This document shows, in pieces, positions 34,287 to 43,438 of a stretch of 64,000 bases of DNA. This DNA comes from Pseudodesulfovibrio tunisiensis. GTDB lineage: Bacteria; Desulfobacterota; Desulfovibrionia; Desulfovibrionales; Desulfovibrionaceae. The notes beneath the pieces are model-generated. The model searched no databases and was not told the origin of the DNA. It saw nothing but the letters and a program-made list of their open reading frames with translations. The stretch lies in the NCBI RefSeq assembly GCF_022809775.1, contig NZ_CP094380.1, positions 2,269,501-2,333,500 on the forward strand, in the 5' to 3' direction. The translations under genes and the position numbers were made by a program. The first letter of the stretch is position 1; each line of letters opens with the position of its first letter.

Positions 34287-34730
34287 ATGAAAGGATTTTT
34301 TGTACTTCTCGCCATGCTCGGCGGCGCACTCACCGCCGTGCAGGTCGGCGTCAACAATGTCTTGCGGGCCGGAGTGGGCAGCCCGGTGCTGGCCGCCTTC
34401 ATCTCCTTTCTCGTCGGGTCGGTCTGTCTTGGCGCATATTGCCTGGCGGCGCGAATTCCCATACCTTCATTCCCGGCCCTGTCGACCCTGCCCGCATGGG
34501 CATGGACCGGCGGAGCCATGGGCGGCATATTCGTGGCGAGCTGCATCATCGTGGCTCCCAAGCTCGGGGTCAGCTCCACCATGGCCTGGGTCATCGCGGC
34601 CCAGCTCGCCATGTCCCTGATCCTGGACCACTTCGGTGTGCTGGGATTCCCGGTGCGGCACATATCCCCTGCTCGTCTGGCCGGAATCGGCATGCTCATG
34701 GCCGGTGCCTTTCTGGTCTACAAATACTGA
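34287..34730 (+). CDS. DMT-type membrane transporter (DUF606/YdcZ family)
   Basis: 147 residues from ATG 34287. Four or five hydrophobic segments: roughly residues 3-22, 33-50, 70-90, 96-115 and 125-143. The GGALTAVQVGVNNVLRAGVGSPVLAAFISF start and VAPKLGVSSTM middle are typical of the small YdcZ family, which dimerises in the membrane. Substrate unknown. Ends 84 bases before the prenyltransferase gene. Confidence 0.8.
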   Translation: MKGFFVLLAMLGGALTAVQVGVNNVLRAGVGSPVLAAFISFLVGSVCLGAYCLAARIPIPSFPALSTLPAWAWTGGAMGGIFVASCIIVAPKLGVSSTMAWVIAAQLAMSLILDHFGVLGFPVRHISPARLAGIGMLMAGAFLVYKY

Positions 34731-34813
34731 CGCAGCGCCTCACCGAATTCCGCCCGATCGCAACGGACGACAACAGAGACATCCGGAGATTCTTCGGATG
34801 CGGAGGTTTTTTG

Positions 34814-35677
34814 ATGAGATTTTCCAAGGATTTTGCGGCGGTCTGCCGAATGATAAAGATCGAGCACTCGGTGTTTGCCCTGCCTTTCGCCTTCATCGGC
34901 GCATTTCTGGCGGCCGGAGGCTGGCCCGGGACATGGAATCTGCTGGTCCTGACCGTGGCCATGGTCGCGGTACGCTCCTTTGCCATGGCCTTCAACAGAC
35001 TGGCCGATCTGGACATCGACCGGGACAACCCGCGCACTCAGGGTCGCCCTCTGGTCACGGGAGAACTGTCCCGCTCCTTTACCATGTGGTTCATCGCAGG
35101 CACCGGCGTGGTGTTCGTGGCCGCGTGCGCGCTCATGAATCCCCTGTGCCTGCTCCTGTCACCCCTTGCCCTGATCTGGTCCGGATTCTACAGTTATTGC
35201 AAGCGGTTCACCATGTGGTGCCATTTCGTACTCGGCTCGGTGCTGGGCCTTGCCCCGCTCGCGGGCTGGCTGTGCGTGGACCCGGCTGTCACGCTCCCGG
35301 CCGTGCTGCTCCTGTGCGGCGTGACCTTCTGGGTGGCGGGCTTCGACCTGCTCTACGCCTGTCAGGACCATGAATTCGACCGCAAGCGCGGCCTGCATTC
35401 CATCCCGGCCCGGCTGGGCATTGCCCCGGCTCTGGCCATTTCCACGTTCAGCCACGGCGTGGCCGCCATGTTCTTCCTGCTGGCCGGCTGGGCCGCCTCT
35501 CTGGGCTGGGTCTATTTTCTGGTGGCAGGCGGCGTGTGCCTGATCCTTCTGCTGGAGCACCTGCTGGTCAAGGCCGACGACATGAGCCGCGTGAACGTGG
35601 CCTTCTTCACCATGAACGGAGTCATTGCCGTGGTCCTGTTCTTCGGTGTGGTCCTTGATCTGATCCTGACAGCCTGA
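34814..35677 (+). CDS. UbiA-family prenyltransferase (menaquinone/futalosine-pathway type)
   Basis: 287 residues, polytopic (about eight membrane segments). NRLADLDIDRDN (about residues 60-71) and DLLYACQDHEFDRKRG (about 178-193) are the two Asp-rich motifs that bind prenyl diphosphate through magnesium. CGGAGG lies 7 bases before the ATG. In quinone synthesis it attaches a polyprenyl chain to an aromatic acid; in anaerobes using menaquinone via futalosine this family member (MqnP-like) is common. No other menaquinone genes are in the window. Confidence 0.9.
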   Translation: MRFSKDFAAVCRMIKIEHSVFALPFAFIGAFLAAGGWPGTWNLLVLTVAMVAVRSFAMAFNRLADLDIDRDNPRTQGRPLVTGELSRSFTMWFIAGTGVVFVAACALMNPLCLLLSPLALIWSGFYSYCKRFTMWCHFVLGSVLGLAPLAGWLCVDPAVTLPAVLLLCGVTFWVAGFDLLYACQDHEFDRKRGLHSIPARLGIAPALAISTFSHGVAAMFFLLAGWAASLGWVYFLVAGGVCLILLLEHLLVKADDMSRVNVAFFTMNGVIAVVLFFGVVLDLILTA

Positions 35678-35706
35678 TAAGGCTGACAGGATAGGAGGAA
35701 CGCGCC

Positions 35707-37020
35707 ATGTCCGAATCCGCAACCCAGACATTGACGCAACTTGTCACCGACTTCGCGAAGTCCGCCCGGGAAGCCCTGATTTCCTGGGACAGTCTTTTCC
35801 AGATCAGTGCAGCCCTGCTCGCGGCCATGCTGGCGTGGGTGCTGTGGCGCGCCATGCGAGGCAAACTGGAAACCTGGGTGGACGGCTGGTCGGGACAGGC
35901 CTTCATGCATCAGCTCTTTGCCACGCTGGCCGGGGTGGTATTTCCGGCTTTCGCGGTAATCACCCTGCGCGTGTCGGCCGAGGCCATGCTGGCTTCGGGA
36001 CTGGCCCACAATCTGCTCATGGGATTGTCCGACCTGTGCGTGGCATGGGTGGTGATCCGCGTGGTCAGCGGACTGGTACCCAACCGTTCCCTTGCCCGAG
36101 GCGTGGGACTGGTGGTCTGGATACTGGCCGCACTGCACGTCATGGGCCTGCTCGAACCGCTCTCCGGATTTCTGGACGGCCTGTCCATCACCCTCGGCGA
36201 AACCCGCATATCCGTACTCGCGGTGTGCAAGGCCGCGCTGCTGGCGATCATTCTGTTTCAGGGGGCCGGACTCTGCTCCAACTTTGCGGAACAGCGACTG
36301 GCAACCTCCCGCACCATTTCCCCGTCTTTCCGGGTTCTGCTCTCCAAGGGATTGAAGATATCCCTGTATGCAGCGGCCCTGTTCATCGCCCTGAGCAGCG
36401 TGGGCATCGACCTGAGCAGTCTGGCATTCTTCAGCGGCGCCATCGGCGTGGGCATCGGCTTCGGGCTCAAGACCGTGTTCTCGAATCTGGTCTCGGGCGT
36501 GATCCTGCTCATGGACCGATCCATCAAACCGGGCGACACCATCGAGGTGGGTGGCGTGTTCGGCGTGGTCCGAGGCATGCATTCCCGCTATTGCTCGGTC
36601 CTGACTCGGGACGGCAAGGAATATCTGGTGCCGAACGAGCATCTCATTGCCAACGAGGTGGTGAACTGGTCCTATTCCGACACCAGCATCCGCATCAAGA
36701 TTCCGGTAGGCGTAGCCTACGATTCGAATGTGAAGCTGGCACTGAAACTGCTGGTGGAGGCCACGGAAGGCATTCCGCGCATACTGACCAACCCGGGACC
36801 GGCCGCCCGATTCGTGGGGCTGGGCGACAATTCCGTGGACCTCCAGCTCCGCATCTGGATCGGCGACCCGGAAAACGGGGTGGCCAACGTGCGCAGCGCG
36901 GTTCTGGAACGCATCTGGGACCTGTTTGCGGAACACGACATCGAATTTCCGTTCCCCCAGCGCGATGTGCTGCTCAAGCCGGATTCCCGCCTACGCGTGG
37001 TTCTGGACAAGGACGACTAA
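35707..37020 (+). CDS. MscS-family mechanosensitive channel
   Basis: 437 residues. Four or five N-terminal hydrophobic segments lead into the pore-lining helix (IGVGIGFGLKTVFSNLVSGVILLMD, about residues 250-275), followed by the MscS beta domain (KPGDTIEVGGVFGVV, VPNEHLIANEVVNWS) and an alpha-beta C-terminus. It gates on membrane tension to release solutes in osmotic downshock. GGAGG sits about 10 bases before the ATG. A classical terminator follows at 37056. Confidence 0.95.
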   Translation: MSESATQTLTQLVTDFAKSAREALISWDSLFQISAALLAAMLAWVLWRAMRGKLETWVDGWSGQAFMHQLFATLAGVVFPAFAVITLRVSAEAMLASGLAHNLLMGLSDLCVAWVVIRVVSGLVPNRSLARGVGLVVWILAALHVMGLLEPLSGFLDGLSITLGETRISVLAVCKAALLAIILFQGAGLCSNFAEQRLATSRTISPSFRVLLSKGLKISLYAAALFIALSSVGIDLSSLAFFSGAIGVGIGFGLKTVFSNLVSGVILLMDRSIKPGDTIEVGGVFGVVRGMHSRYCSVLTRDGKEYLVPNEHLIANEVVNWSYSDTSIRIKIPVGVAYDSNVKLALKLLVEATEGIPRILTNPGPAARFVGLGDNSVDLQLRIWIGDPENGVANVRSAVLERIWDLFAEHDIEFPFPQRDVLLKPDSRLRVVLDKDD

Positions 37021-37055
37021 CAGACCGCTTCCCGGCTTCACCCCCCAAAAAACAT

Positions 37056-37097
37056 CAGCCCCGTAACGCATCGTGCGAAACGGGGCTGTTTTTCTTT
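37056..37097 (+). terminator. Rho-independent terminator after mscS
   Basis: CAGCCCCGT (37056-37064) pairs with ACGGGGCTG (37080-37088), followed directly by TTTTTCTTT. Confidence 0.9.
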
Positions 37098-37170
37098 ACG
37101 GAAACGGATGAACCGTGATCGTCCAGTCATCCTGCGGCTGGCGGGCGAGAAGGGGGCGAGCGCAAGGCGC

Positions 37171-37225
37171 AAAAAAAGACCGGGGCCGACGCGTATGCTT
37201 CAATGCGCGAGGGTCCGGCCTTTTT
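37171..37225. terminator. Bidirectional hairpin in repeat unit 1
   Basis: AAAAAGACCGG...GCGTAT-GCTTCA-ATGCGC...CCGGCCTTTTT: interrupted stem with A run on one side and T run on the other, so it can terminate transcription from either direction. The inner stem has a T-G wobble where unit 2 has T-A. Confidence 0.6.
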
Positions 37226-37257
37226 CAGCAACGCAGCGATCGTCCCGTCATCCTGCG

Positions 37258-37384
37258 GCTGGCGGGCGAGAAGGGGGCGAGCGCAAGGCGCAAAAAAAGA
37301 CCGGGGCCGACGCGTATGCTTCAATACGCGAGGGTCCGGCCTTTTTGCAGCAACGCAGCGATCGTCCCCTTCTCGCCCGCCAGC
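37258..37384. repeat. 19-base perfect inverted repeats flanking the second hairpin
   Basis: The 19 bases at 37258-37276 (beginning GCTGGCGGGC) are the exact reverse complement of 37366-37384, which abuts the phoU stop codon. The left arm also occurs at 37137-37155 in unit 1. The arms enclose the 37292-37346 hairpin. Confidence 0.9.
37292..37346. terminator. Bidirectional hairpin in repeat unit 2
   Basis: Same fold as unit 1, with inner arms CGCGTAT and ATACGCG perfectly paired around GCTTCA and flanking A7 and T5 runs. Serves phoU-pstB (leftward) and mscS read-through (rightward). Confidence 0.6.
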
Positions 37385-38049
37385 TACTCCTTGCAGCGAT
37401 GCTTGAGATTGACCCCTTCCACGATGAAAGCCACGGTCTCGGATACGTTGGTCGCCAAATCCGCAATGCGCTCCAGATGACGTGCGCCGATGATGGCGTG
37501 CACTCCGCGCTCCACTATGCGGGTTTCGGACACCATGCCCTGAATGGACTGCTTGAGAATGGCGTAATTCAGACTGTCGGCCCGATCATCCATGCGGCAG
37601 ACCTGCTGTGCCAGGGCCACGTCGTCGTCGATGTAGGCCTTGAACGCGTCGGAAAGCATGCGCTTGGCGGTTTCGGCCAGTTCCTCCATCCGGGGATCGT
37701 GCGGCAGGGGCGGACGCGCGCTCAGAAACATGGCCCGATGCGCCAGATTCACGGCCTCGTCGCCCATGCGTTCCAGATTCACGGTGATGCGCATGGCGCC
37801 GATGATGGTGCGCAGGTCCACGGCCATGGGCTGATCCAGTGCCAGAAGCTCCAGATTGAAGGCGTCCAGCTCGTCTTCCATGTCATTGATTACGGTATCG
37901 TTCTGAATGACGTCCTCGGCCAGATCCGAGTCATTCTCCAGAAACGCCTTCACGGCCTTGTGCACTGCCGTTTCGGACAGCGCGGCCATGCGCAGGACCT
38001 TTACCTTCAGCTCTTCGAGCTTTTTCGTGAAATGCTGTCTCTGTTCCAT
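37384..38049 (-). CDS. phoU: PhoU phosphate-signalling protein
   Basis: 221 residues, all helical, with the two repeated E/DxxxD metal-cluster segments of PhoU: RITVNLERMGDEAVNLAHRA (about 75-95) and GARHLERIADLATNVSE (about 188-204). Controls PstSCAB transport and PhoR signalling. It follows pstB by 41 bases in the same direction. pstS, pstC, pstA and phoB/R are not visible next to it. Confidence 0.95.
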   Translation of the reverse strand: MEQRQHFTKKLEELKVKVLRMAALSETAVHKAVKAFLENDSDLAEDVIQNDTVINDMEDELDAFNLELLALDQPMAVDLRTIIGAMRITVNLERMGDEAVNLAHRAMFLSARPPLPHDPRMEELAETAKRMLSDAFKAYIDDDVALAQQVCRMDDRADSLNYAILKQSIQGMVSETRIVERGVHAIIGARHLERIADLATNVSETVAFIVEGVNLKHRCKE

Positions 38050-38090
38050 ATGTTGCCTCGTGCGGCTTGAAAACATGCCGGGAGAACGGC

Positions 38091-38852
38091 CTAGCCGAAC
38101 CTGCCGGTAATGTAGTCCTCGGTCTGCTTGTTCTTCGGCTTGGTGAACATGGCCCTGGTCCTGTCCACCTCGATGAGCCTGCCCATGAAGAAGAACGCGG
38201 TGCGGTCGGACACGCGCGCGGCCTGCTGCATGGAGTGGGTCACGATGATGATGGTGAAACTCTTCTTGAGCTCGTGGATCAGGTCCTCGATCTTCTGCGT
38301 GGCAATGGGATCCAGCGCCGATGCAGGCTCGTCCATGAGCAGGACTTCCGGCTCCACGGCCAGAGCGCGCGCAATGCAGAGCCGCTGCTGCTGGCCGCCG
38401 GACAGTCCCAGAGCCGACTTGTGCAGCCGATCCCTGACTTCGTCCCACAGGGCCGCGCCCTTGAGGCTCTCCTCCACGCGCTGCCCGATGAACTCCCGGT
38501 CCTTGATGCCGTTCACGCGCAGGCCATAGGCCACGTTCTCGAACACGGTCTTGGGAAAGGGATTGGGTTTCTGGAAGACCATGCCGACGCGCCGACGCAG
38601 GGAAACCACGTCCAGCCCGGGAGCATAGATGTCCTCGCCATCCAGTTCCATGCGGCCGTCGACGCGCGTTCCCGGAATCAGGTCGTTCATGCGGTTGATG
38701 CAGCGAAGATAGGTGGACTTGCCGCACCCGGAAGGGCCGATGAGTGCGGTGACCCTGTTCGCCTCGAATTCGAGATTGATGTCTTCCAGCGCCTTGAAAT
38801 CCCCATAATGGAAATCCAGTCCGGCGGAAGCCACCTTCACGGTGTTGCCCAT
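38091..38852 (-). CDS. pstB: Phosphate ABC transporter ATP-binding protein
   Basis: 253 residues. GPSGCGKST (Walker A, about residues 39-47), [15 protein letters not shown] signature, [14 protein letters not shown]alker B and the switch His in VTHSM are all present. Hydrolyses ATP for PstCA-mediated phosphate uptake. The upstream 128 bases contain no pstA; the next gene upstream is an unrelated AMIN protein in the same direction. Confidence 0.96.
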   Translation of the reverse strand: MGNTVKVASAGLDFHYGDFKALEDINLEFEANRVTALIGPSGCGKSTYLRCINRMNDLIPGTRVDGRMELDGEDIYAPGLDVVSLRRRVGMVFQKPNPFPKTVFENVAYGLRVNGIKDREFIGQRVEESLKGAALWDEVRDRLHKSALGLSGGQQQRLCIARALAVEPEVLLMDEPASALDPIATQKIEDLIHELKKSFTIIIVTHSMQQAARVSDRTAFFFMGRLIEVDRTRAMFTKPKNKQTEDYITGRFG

Positions 38853-38980
38853 GTAGTCGTTCTCCGTTCACGTCTTTCCGGCCCGGGCCGCTGCCCGGTG
38901 CCTTGAACCAAGAGTGAGTACCCTTGCGGAGTTACACGTCCATGACCCGGATGTTACGATTTCGCAACATCCGAAAAGAA

Positions 38981-39802
38981 TCAGAACGCGTCCGACCGTA
39001 CCACGATCCCGAGAGAGTTTCCGGTATTTTCGATTTCCGGCTTGATCCGTGCCTTGGGCGCAGTGCGCAGATGCACCACGAAACGAAGTCTGTCCGGATG
39101 TTCTCCGGCCACGACATGGCGGACCGGGCCCGCATTGCGGCGCAGCACGTTCCGATGCCGGAGCGTCCATTTGCCGCGCAGGTCGAACACGAACCGGGCC
39201 GGACCGGACAGGGTGAAGTAGGACACGTCCCCGATCTCTCGATCCGTGACGATTTTCAGGACGAATCCGTTGTTGCCCGAGGTCAGGGACACATCGGTCA
39301 CCACGCCGATGCCGGGCATGGGCGCGGGCTTTTCCGCAACCTTGAGCGATGGCACGGCTGTCGGGGCACTGGCGGGTTTGGCTGGCTGATCGGATTTGAC
39401 TGCAGGAACAGCGGGGGAAGGCGCTGGCGTTGCCAGGGGCGCGGAGGAATCCGCAGGCGCTGGTTCGGCTTCCGAAGCGGAAGTCCTGTCCGGTGCCGTT
39501 GGCGAAGCGGCTCCCTCCTCGGGCACAAGATTTTCCTCGGACACGCTGCCGGGCGTGGCGGTCAGAGACTTCGCCTCGTTCTCCCCATCGCCCTCGGCCT
39601 TGACCTCGACGGTGGTTCCTTGGGGCGCAACCGGCATTTCCGGCCGGGACGGAGGCAGCACAGTGGGGTCCACGGGCATGCGCACCACGCCGGGCAGATC
39701 GCGGGCGCACCATGCCGGGCCGGGCCACAGGCACAGAACCGCCATGACCATTGCGGCAATCAGAACCCCAGCCATTCTTCCCGAACCCACAGCGTGCGAC
39801 AT
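38981..39802 (-). CDS. Secreted AMIN-domain protein
   Basis: 273 residues from ATG 39802, preceded by GGGAA. An N-terminal signal peptide (GVLIAAMVMAVLCLWPGPAWCA, cleavage near residue 33) is followed by a long Pro/Ala/Ser/Glu-rich linker (about 45-165) and a C-terminal AMIN domain (about 175-273: SLTSGNNGFVLKIVTDREIGD, RFVFDLRGKW). AMIN domains bind peptidoglycan and target secretins, amidases or pili parts. Function beyond envelope binding unknown. Confidence 0.8.
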   Translation of the reverse strand: MSHAVGSGRMAGVLIAAMVMAVLCLWPGPAWCARDLPGVVRMPVDPTVLPPSRPEMPVAPQGTTVEVKAEGDGENEAKSLTATPGSVSEENLVPEEGAASPTAPDRTSASEAEPAPADSSAPLATPAPSPAVPAVKSDQPAKPASAPTAVPSLKVAEKPAPMPGIGVVTDVSLTSGNNGFVLKIVTDREIGDVSYFTLSGPARFVFDLRGKWTLRHRNVLRRNAGPVRHVVAGEHPDRLRFVVHLRTAPKARIKPEIENTGNSLGIVVRSDAF

Positions 39803-39876
39803 CAAGTTCCCCTGTTCGATTTTTGCTCCTGTCCTATACAGGATGCACCGGAAAATGGCAAAGCGGTCACCTCGGG

Positions 39877-39915
39877 AAAAAAAGGGAGGCGGGCTTTCCG
39901 AAGAAAACCCGCCTC
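39877..39915 (-). terminator. Terminator after folD
   Basis: On the minus strand GAGGCGGGTT pairs with AGCCCGCCTC (plus-strand 39906-39915 and 39886-39895), followed by CCTTTTTTTC. Confidence 0.85.
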
Positions 39916-39941
39916 GCAAAATAACCTGGAAGTCCGAAAAG

Positions 39942-40799
39942 TTACACGCCGACGTGCAGCTTGAACGCCTCCAGCGTGTTGACCATGAGCTGGGCAATGG
40001 TCATGGGACCGACGCCGCCCGGAACCGGGGTCATGGCATGGACCTTGTCCTTGAGGCCCTCGAAATCCACGTCGCCCACAAGCCCTTCGTCCGTGCGGTT
40101 GATGCCCACGTCCACCACGACCGCACCTTCCTTGACCATGTCCGCAGTCACGAACCTGGGCGCACCCACGGCAGCGAACACGAAATCCGCTTCCAGACAT
40201 TCGGCCTTGAGGTCCGCAGTGCGGGAATGGCACAGGGTCACAGTGGCGTTGGCGCAGGGGCCGGACTGGGAAAGCATCATGGCAAGCGGCTTGCCCACGA
40301 TGTTGGAACGACCGATGACAACGGCCTTCTTGCAGGCCGGATCAAGGTCGTAGCGACGGAGCAGGTTGATCACGCCGGCCGGGGTGCAGGGTCGGAACCC
40401 GGGCAGACCAAGGGAGAGCTTGCCCACGTTGACCGGGTGAAACCCGTCCACGTCCTTGTTCGGGTCGATCAGGTCGAGAATCTTCTGGCTGTCCAGCCCG
40501 GCGGGCAGGGGCAGCTGCACCAGAATGCCATCCACGGAAACATCCCGGTTGAGTTCCTGAATCAGGCCTTCCAACTCGTGCTGGGAAGCGGATGCCAGCC
40601 TGTGCGGAATGGAGCGGATGCCGCAGTCGGCGCACGCCCGTTCCTTGTTGCGCACATACACCTGGGAAGCCGGGTCCTCGCCCACGAGAACCACGGCAAG
40701 ACCCGGCTCGCGGCCGAATCGGGCCTGGAGCGAGTCCACCTCTTCCCGGATTTCGGACCGGATCTGTTTGGCGGTTTCCTTGCCATCGAGAAGAATCAT
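39942..40799 (-). CDS. folD: Methylenetetrahydrofolate dehydrogenase/cyclohydrolase
   Basis: 285 residues from ATG 40799. [18 protein letters not shown] contains the catalytic Tyr/Lys region (YVxxK), [11 protein letters not shown] and PCTPAGV are FolD signatures, and [17 protein letters not shown] binds NADP. Interconverts methylene-, methenyl- and formyl-THF, so it supports the one-carbon supply (including formyl-THF). An in-frame ATG at 40826 is a less likely start. A terminator follows. Confidence 0.96.
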   Translation of the reverse strand: MILLDGKETAKQIRSEIREEVDSLQARFGREPGLAVVLVGEDPASQVYVRNKERACADCGIRSIPHRLASASQHELEGLIQELNRDVSVDGILVQLPLPAGLDSQKILDLIDPNKDVDGFHPVNVGKLSLGLPGFRPCTPAGVINLLRRYDLDPACKKAVVIGRSNIVGKPLAMMLSQSGPCANATVTLCHSRTADLKAECLEADFVFAAVGAPRFVTADMVKEGAVVVDVGINRTDEGLVGDVDFEGLKDKVHAMTPVPGGVGPMTIAQLMVNTLEAFKLHVGV

Positions 40800-40895
40800 G
40801 GTGTGCAATCCCCCGTTGAGATTCATTGAGAAAAGATGAGGCCGATTCGCACGAACCCGGGGATTCGTCAAGTATTCGATATTCGCCTGCCGGGC

Positions 40896-42107
40896 CTATT
40901 CCCCCACTCTGCCCCAGACCGCGAACACCGGGTCCGAGTCCTGCAAGGCGGGATAGTAGCGGTCCCGCTCGTCAAACGGACGAGGCCAGCCGCGTTCGGA
41001 CCATGTCTCCAGATCACGATACGCCCCGGACCGCTTGAAGTACTGGCAGACCAGCCCCATGCGCTCGAACTCGTGCAGTTCGGCCCAGATGCGGATGACC
41101 TTGGGCTGGAACCAGCGATGGGAAAACGTCAGGACAAACACGCCGCCGGGCCGAAGTACCCGTGCCGCGTCCGCAAAGACCTCGAACGGCTGGATCAGGT
41201 ACTCCACGGACGAGGTGCACACCAGCGCGTCGAAGCTGTTGTCCGCAAAGGGCAGGGTCGGGTCCGCGTTCAGATCGTGGACCACGTTCCGATCCAAACG
41301 CGAGTTGCGCCGCATTTCCTCCTGATTCATGCCGAGCCCGGTCACGGAACCGGGTCGAAGTGCGTCCGGCAGATGGGAGATATGCCCGGCCATGAGGTCG
41401 AGCACGTCCATGCCGTCAGCCAGCAGCCTGTCGTACAGCCAGACAATGTTTTCCCGGGCCTGCCTGTCCAGATGCGGCACGAGCCGGGGTTTGGAAAAGA
41501 ATTCCGCATCCGGGGACTCGTCCTCGCGATGAAACGGATCGGACCCGAGAAAATCCGTGGGCGTGTCCTCGAGCCGCGCCTGCATGCCCGGGCCGTCCAG
41601 CAGCACGTTTGTCCAGTTGTGCAGCATGCCGCCTGGCTCGGAGCCGCGTTCGCGCACTTCCAAGACCCGCGCGCGCAACGTCACCTCACGCCCGGCCATG
41701 GGATGGTTCAGGTCGGCCTTGAGACTGGCCTTGGTCCTGCCCACCACGCGAAAGGGCAAGGTGTTCGAGGGGTGCGCACCCGGCACGTCCTGGAGCAGGG
41801 TCTGGGGATAATAGCGTCCGATGCGCGGCTTGATCCGGCGACCGTCCACGATTGCGGACCGGAACTTGTACAGCGGCATGTCATGAATCCGGCTTTCGGA
41901 AAACTGTGGCACCTCGGATGCATCCAGTTGCATTTCCACGCCATCCCCGGGCCCGAGGGCCAGCAGACGACTTTTGAGGTTCAGGGGCAGGATGTCGCCC
42001 TGAAAATTCACGTTCGGCGCGTACATCGCGTCCGTATGCGCAACATGGTGGCTGCGCCAGAACAATTCGAACCGGATGGCGGCCAGACAATCGGCAGTAA
42101 TCTGCAT
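40896..42107 (-). CDS. SlyD-like FKBP domain fused to class I methyltransferase
   Basis: 403 residues. The first about 165 residues resemble a SlyD-type peptidyl-prolyl isomerase: LGPGDGVEMQLDASEVP (equivalent of the AYG loop), RYYPQTLLQDVPG and especially NHPMAGREVTLRARVLEVRE, the FKBP C-terminal strand. From about 200 the protein is a methyltransferase: NIVWLYDRLLADGMDVLDLMAGHISHL, FDALVCTSSVEYLIQP and VLRPGGVFVLTFSHRW. GAGGAGAG precedes the start. The combination suggests methylation of a protein or nascent-chain substrate, but this is inference. Confidence 0.75.
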   Translation of the reverse strand: MQITADCLAAIRFELFWRSHHVAHTDAMYAPNVNFQGDILPLNLKSRLLALGPGDGVEMQLDASEVPQFSESRIHDMPLYKFRSAIVDGRRIKPRIGRYYPQTLLQDVPGAHPSNTLPFRVVGRTKASLKADLNHPMAGREVTLRARVLEVRERGSEPGGMLHNWTNVLLDGPGMQARLEDTPTDFLGSDPFHREDESPDAEFFSKPRLVPHLDRQARENIVWLYDRLLADGMDVLDLMAGHISHLPDALRPGSVTGLGMNQEEMRRNSRLDRNVVHDLNADPTLPFADNSFDALVCTSSVEYLIQPFEVFADAARVLRPGGVFVLTFSHRWFQPKVIRIWAELHEFERMGLVCQYFKRSGAYRDLETWSERGWPRPFDERDRYYPALQDSDPVFAVWGRVGE

Positions 42108-42191
42108 GCACTCTCCTCGTCAGCGGGCTGTAAAGCGGAAAGTCCGCTCATATCATCATATAGTACCCGAAAAAGAGGAAAGAGCAAGACA

Positions 42192-42908
42192 TCACGCGGC
42201 CCAGAGCGGCACCAGACGCCCGGCGGCATTCAGGGCAGCCTCGTTTTCCCGGAATCCGGGACGAAACCCGGCCACGGTCTTCCAGAAGGCCTGTGAATGA
42301 TCGAGATGCCTGAGATGACACAACTCGTGAACGAAAAGCTGGTCCACCAGATGGGGCGGAAGAAAGAGCAGGCGGGCGTTCAGGCTGATGGTGCCCTGCG
42401 CGGAACAGCTTCCCCAGCGCGTCTTCTGGAACCGGATGCGCACTGCGGAATGCTCCAGTCCGAGTTCCCGGCCCACCTCGGACAGCCAGGGCACGAACTG
42501 CTCGCGCGCCTTTCGGGCCGTGAACCGTTTCAATGCATCAAGGGCGGCAACATCATCCGGTCCCGGCGCGGACACCAGAATCCGGTTCGCGCTCTCCCGC
42601 ACGTGCACGGTCCCGGACCGCTCCACCCGGCCCACCTCGTATTCCCGACCCACGGCGCGAAACTCGATGCGCTCCGGGAATTCGGGCAGTGCGCCGGACA
42701 GGTCCACGCCGCGCTCCTCCATGTTCCGGCGCGTGCGCTCGATCCACTCCCGTTTCTCTTCGAGAATGCCCGGGATCAGGGAACGATCGAATCCCCTGGG
42801 CACGACCACGCGCAATCCCTTGCCCGGCACCAGCTTGATCAGCACGCGCCTTGCCCGGGGATGTTCGGCAATGGTCAGAGGCAGACCGAAATCCGAATCA
42901 CTCTTCAC
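42192..42908 (-). CDS. YgjP/M48-like metallopeptidase (DUF45)
   Basis: 238 residues if started at GTG 42908, overlapping the upstream gene by 11 bases; the start is uncertain. KTRWGSCS and FVHELCHLRHLDHSQAFW (zinc site HExxH with third ligand His downstream, about residues 178-195) define the YgjP/WLM-related family. Function in bacteria is poorly known, perhaps processing of small proteins. Lies directly after the DUF523 gene. Confidence 0.85.
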   Translation of the reverse strand: MKSDSDFGLPLTIAEHPRARRVLIKLVPGKGLRVVVPRGFDRSLIPGILEEKREWIERTRRNMEERGVDLSGALPEFPERIEFRAVGREYEVGRVERSGTVHVRESANRILVSAPGPDDVAALDALKRFTARKAREQFVPWLSEVGRELGLEHSAVRIRFQKTRWGSCSAQGTISLNARLLFLPPHLVDQLFVHELCHLRHLDHSQAFWKTVAGFRPGFRENEAALNAAGRLVPLWAA

Positions 42909-43335
42909 AGGTCTCGGCCCGCACCATGACGCCGTTCTTCCGAAGCAGGGCAGCAAACATGCCCTCGCCCGGAATCAGTCTGCCGGAAAACGTGCCGTCA
43001 TACACGGTGTCCGGCCCGCAGGAAGGGGAACGCGACTTGAGCAGGGCTTCCTCGCATCCGGCTTCCCGGGCAAGGTCCAGCGCCTTGCGCGCGCCCAGTT
43101 CGAACGCATGGGTCACGTCATTGCCGTCCCGGTCCAGAACACGGCCGTCAACGATCTCGGCCGGAGTTCTGGGCGTGGGCAGCCCCCCGAGCTGTTCCGG
43201 GCACACGAGCAGAGCCCGGCCCTGCCGAACCAGTTCCACGGCGGGTTCAAAGGGGACGGACTGGCCATCATAGCGGCACGGCTCGCCCGCAAGGCAGGCG
43301 CTCACGATTATTTTCTTCGATGTATCCATATGCAT
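42898..43335 (-). CDS. DUF523 family protein
   Basis: 145 residues. IIVSACLAGEPCRYDG and LLKSRSPSCGPDTVYDGTFSG are the conserved Cys-containing segments of DUF523. The family is small, cytosolic and of unknown function; the invariant Cys residues suggest metal or thiol chemistry. ATG 43335 chosen; ATG 43329 is also possible. Confidence 0.9.
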   Translation of the reverse strand: MHMDTSKKIIVSACLAGEPCRYDGQSVPFEPAVELVRQGRALLVCPEQLGGLPTPRTPAEIVDGRVLDRDGNDVTHAFELGARKALDLAREAGCEEALLKSRSPSCGPDTVYDGTFSGRLIPGEGMFAALLRKNGVMVRAETCEE

Positions 43336-43438
43336 TCCGGATTGATAAAGCTGAAAGAATCTATATTGCGCGGACAATACCCTTGATTTTTCCGAAAGCA
43401 AAGCCCATAAGCCCCCCGGAAGGGAGACCGGAGAACCA

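Larger units (their letters stand above)
37117..37359. repeat. Tandem duplication of a 121-122 base unit
   Basis: Unit 1 is 37117-37237 and unit 2 is 37238-37359, nearly identical, both starting GATCGTCC and followed by a partial third start at 37360. Differences are few: CAG/CCG near the start, ATGCGC versus ATACGC, and one extra G. Each unit contains a hairpin with A and T runs on both sides. Confidence 0.9.

Noticed and set aside
37117..37384. CRISPR array
   Set aside because: Only two long (121-122 base) units with no spacers; hairpins fit terminators instead.
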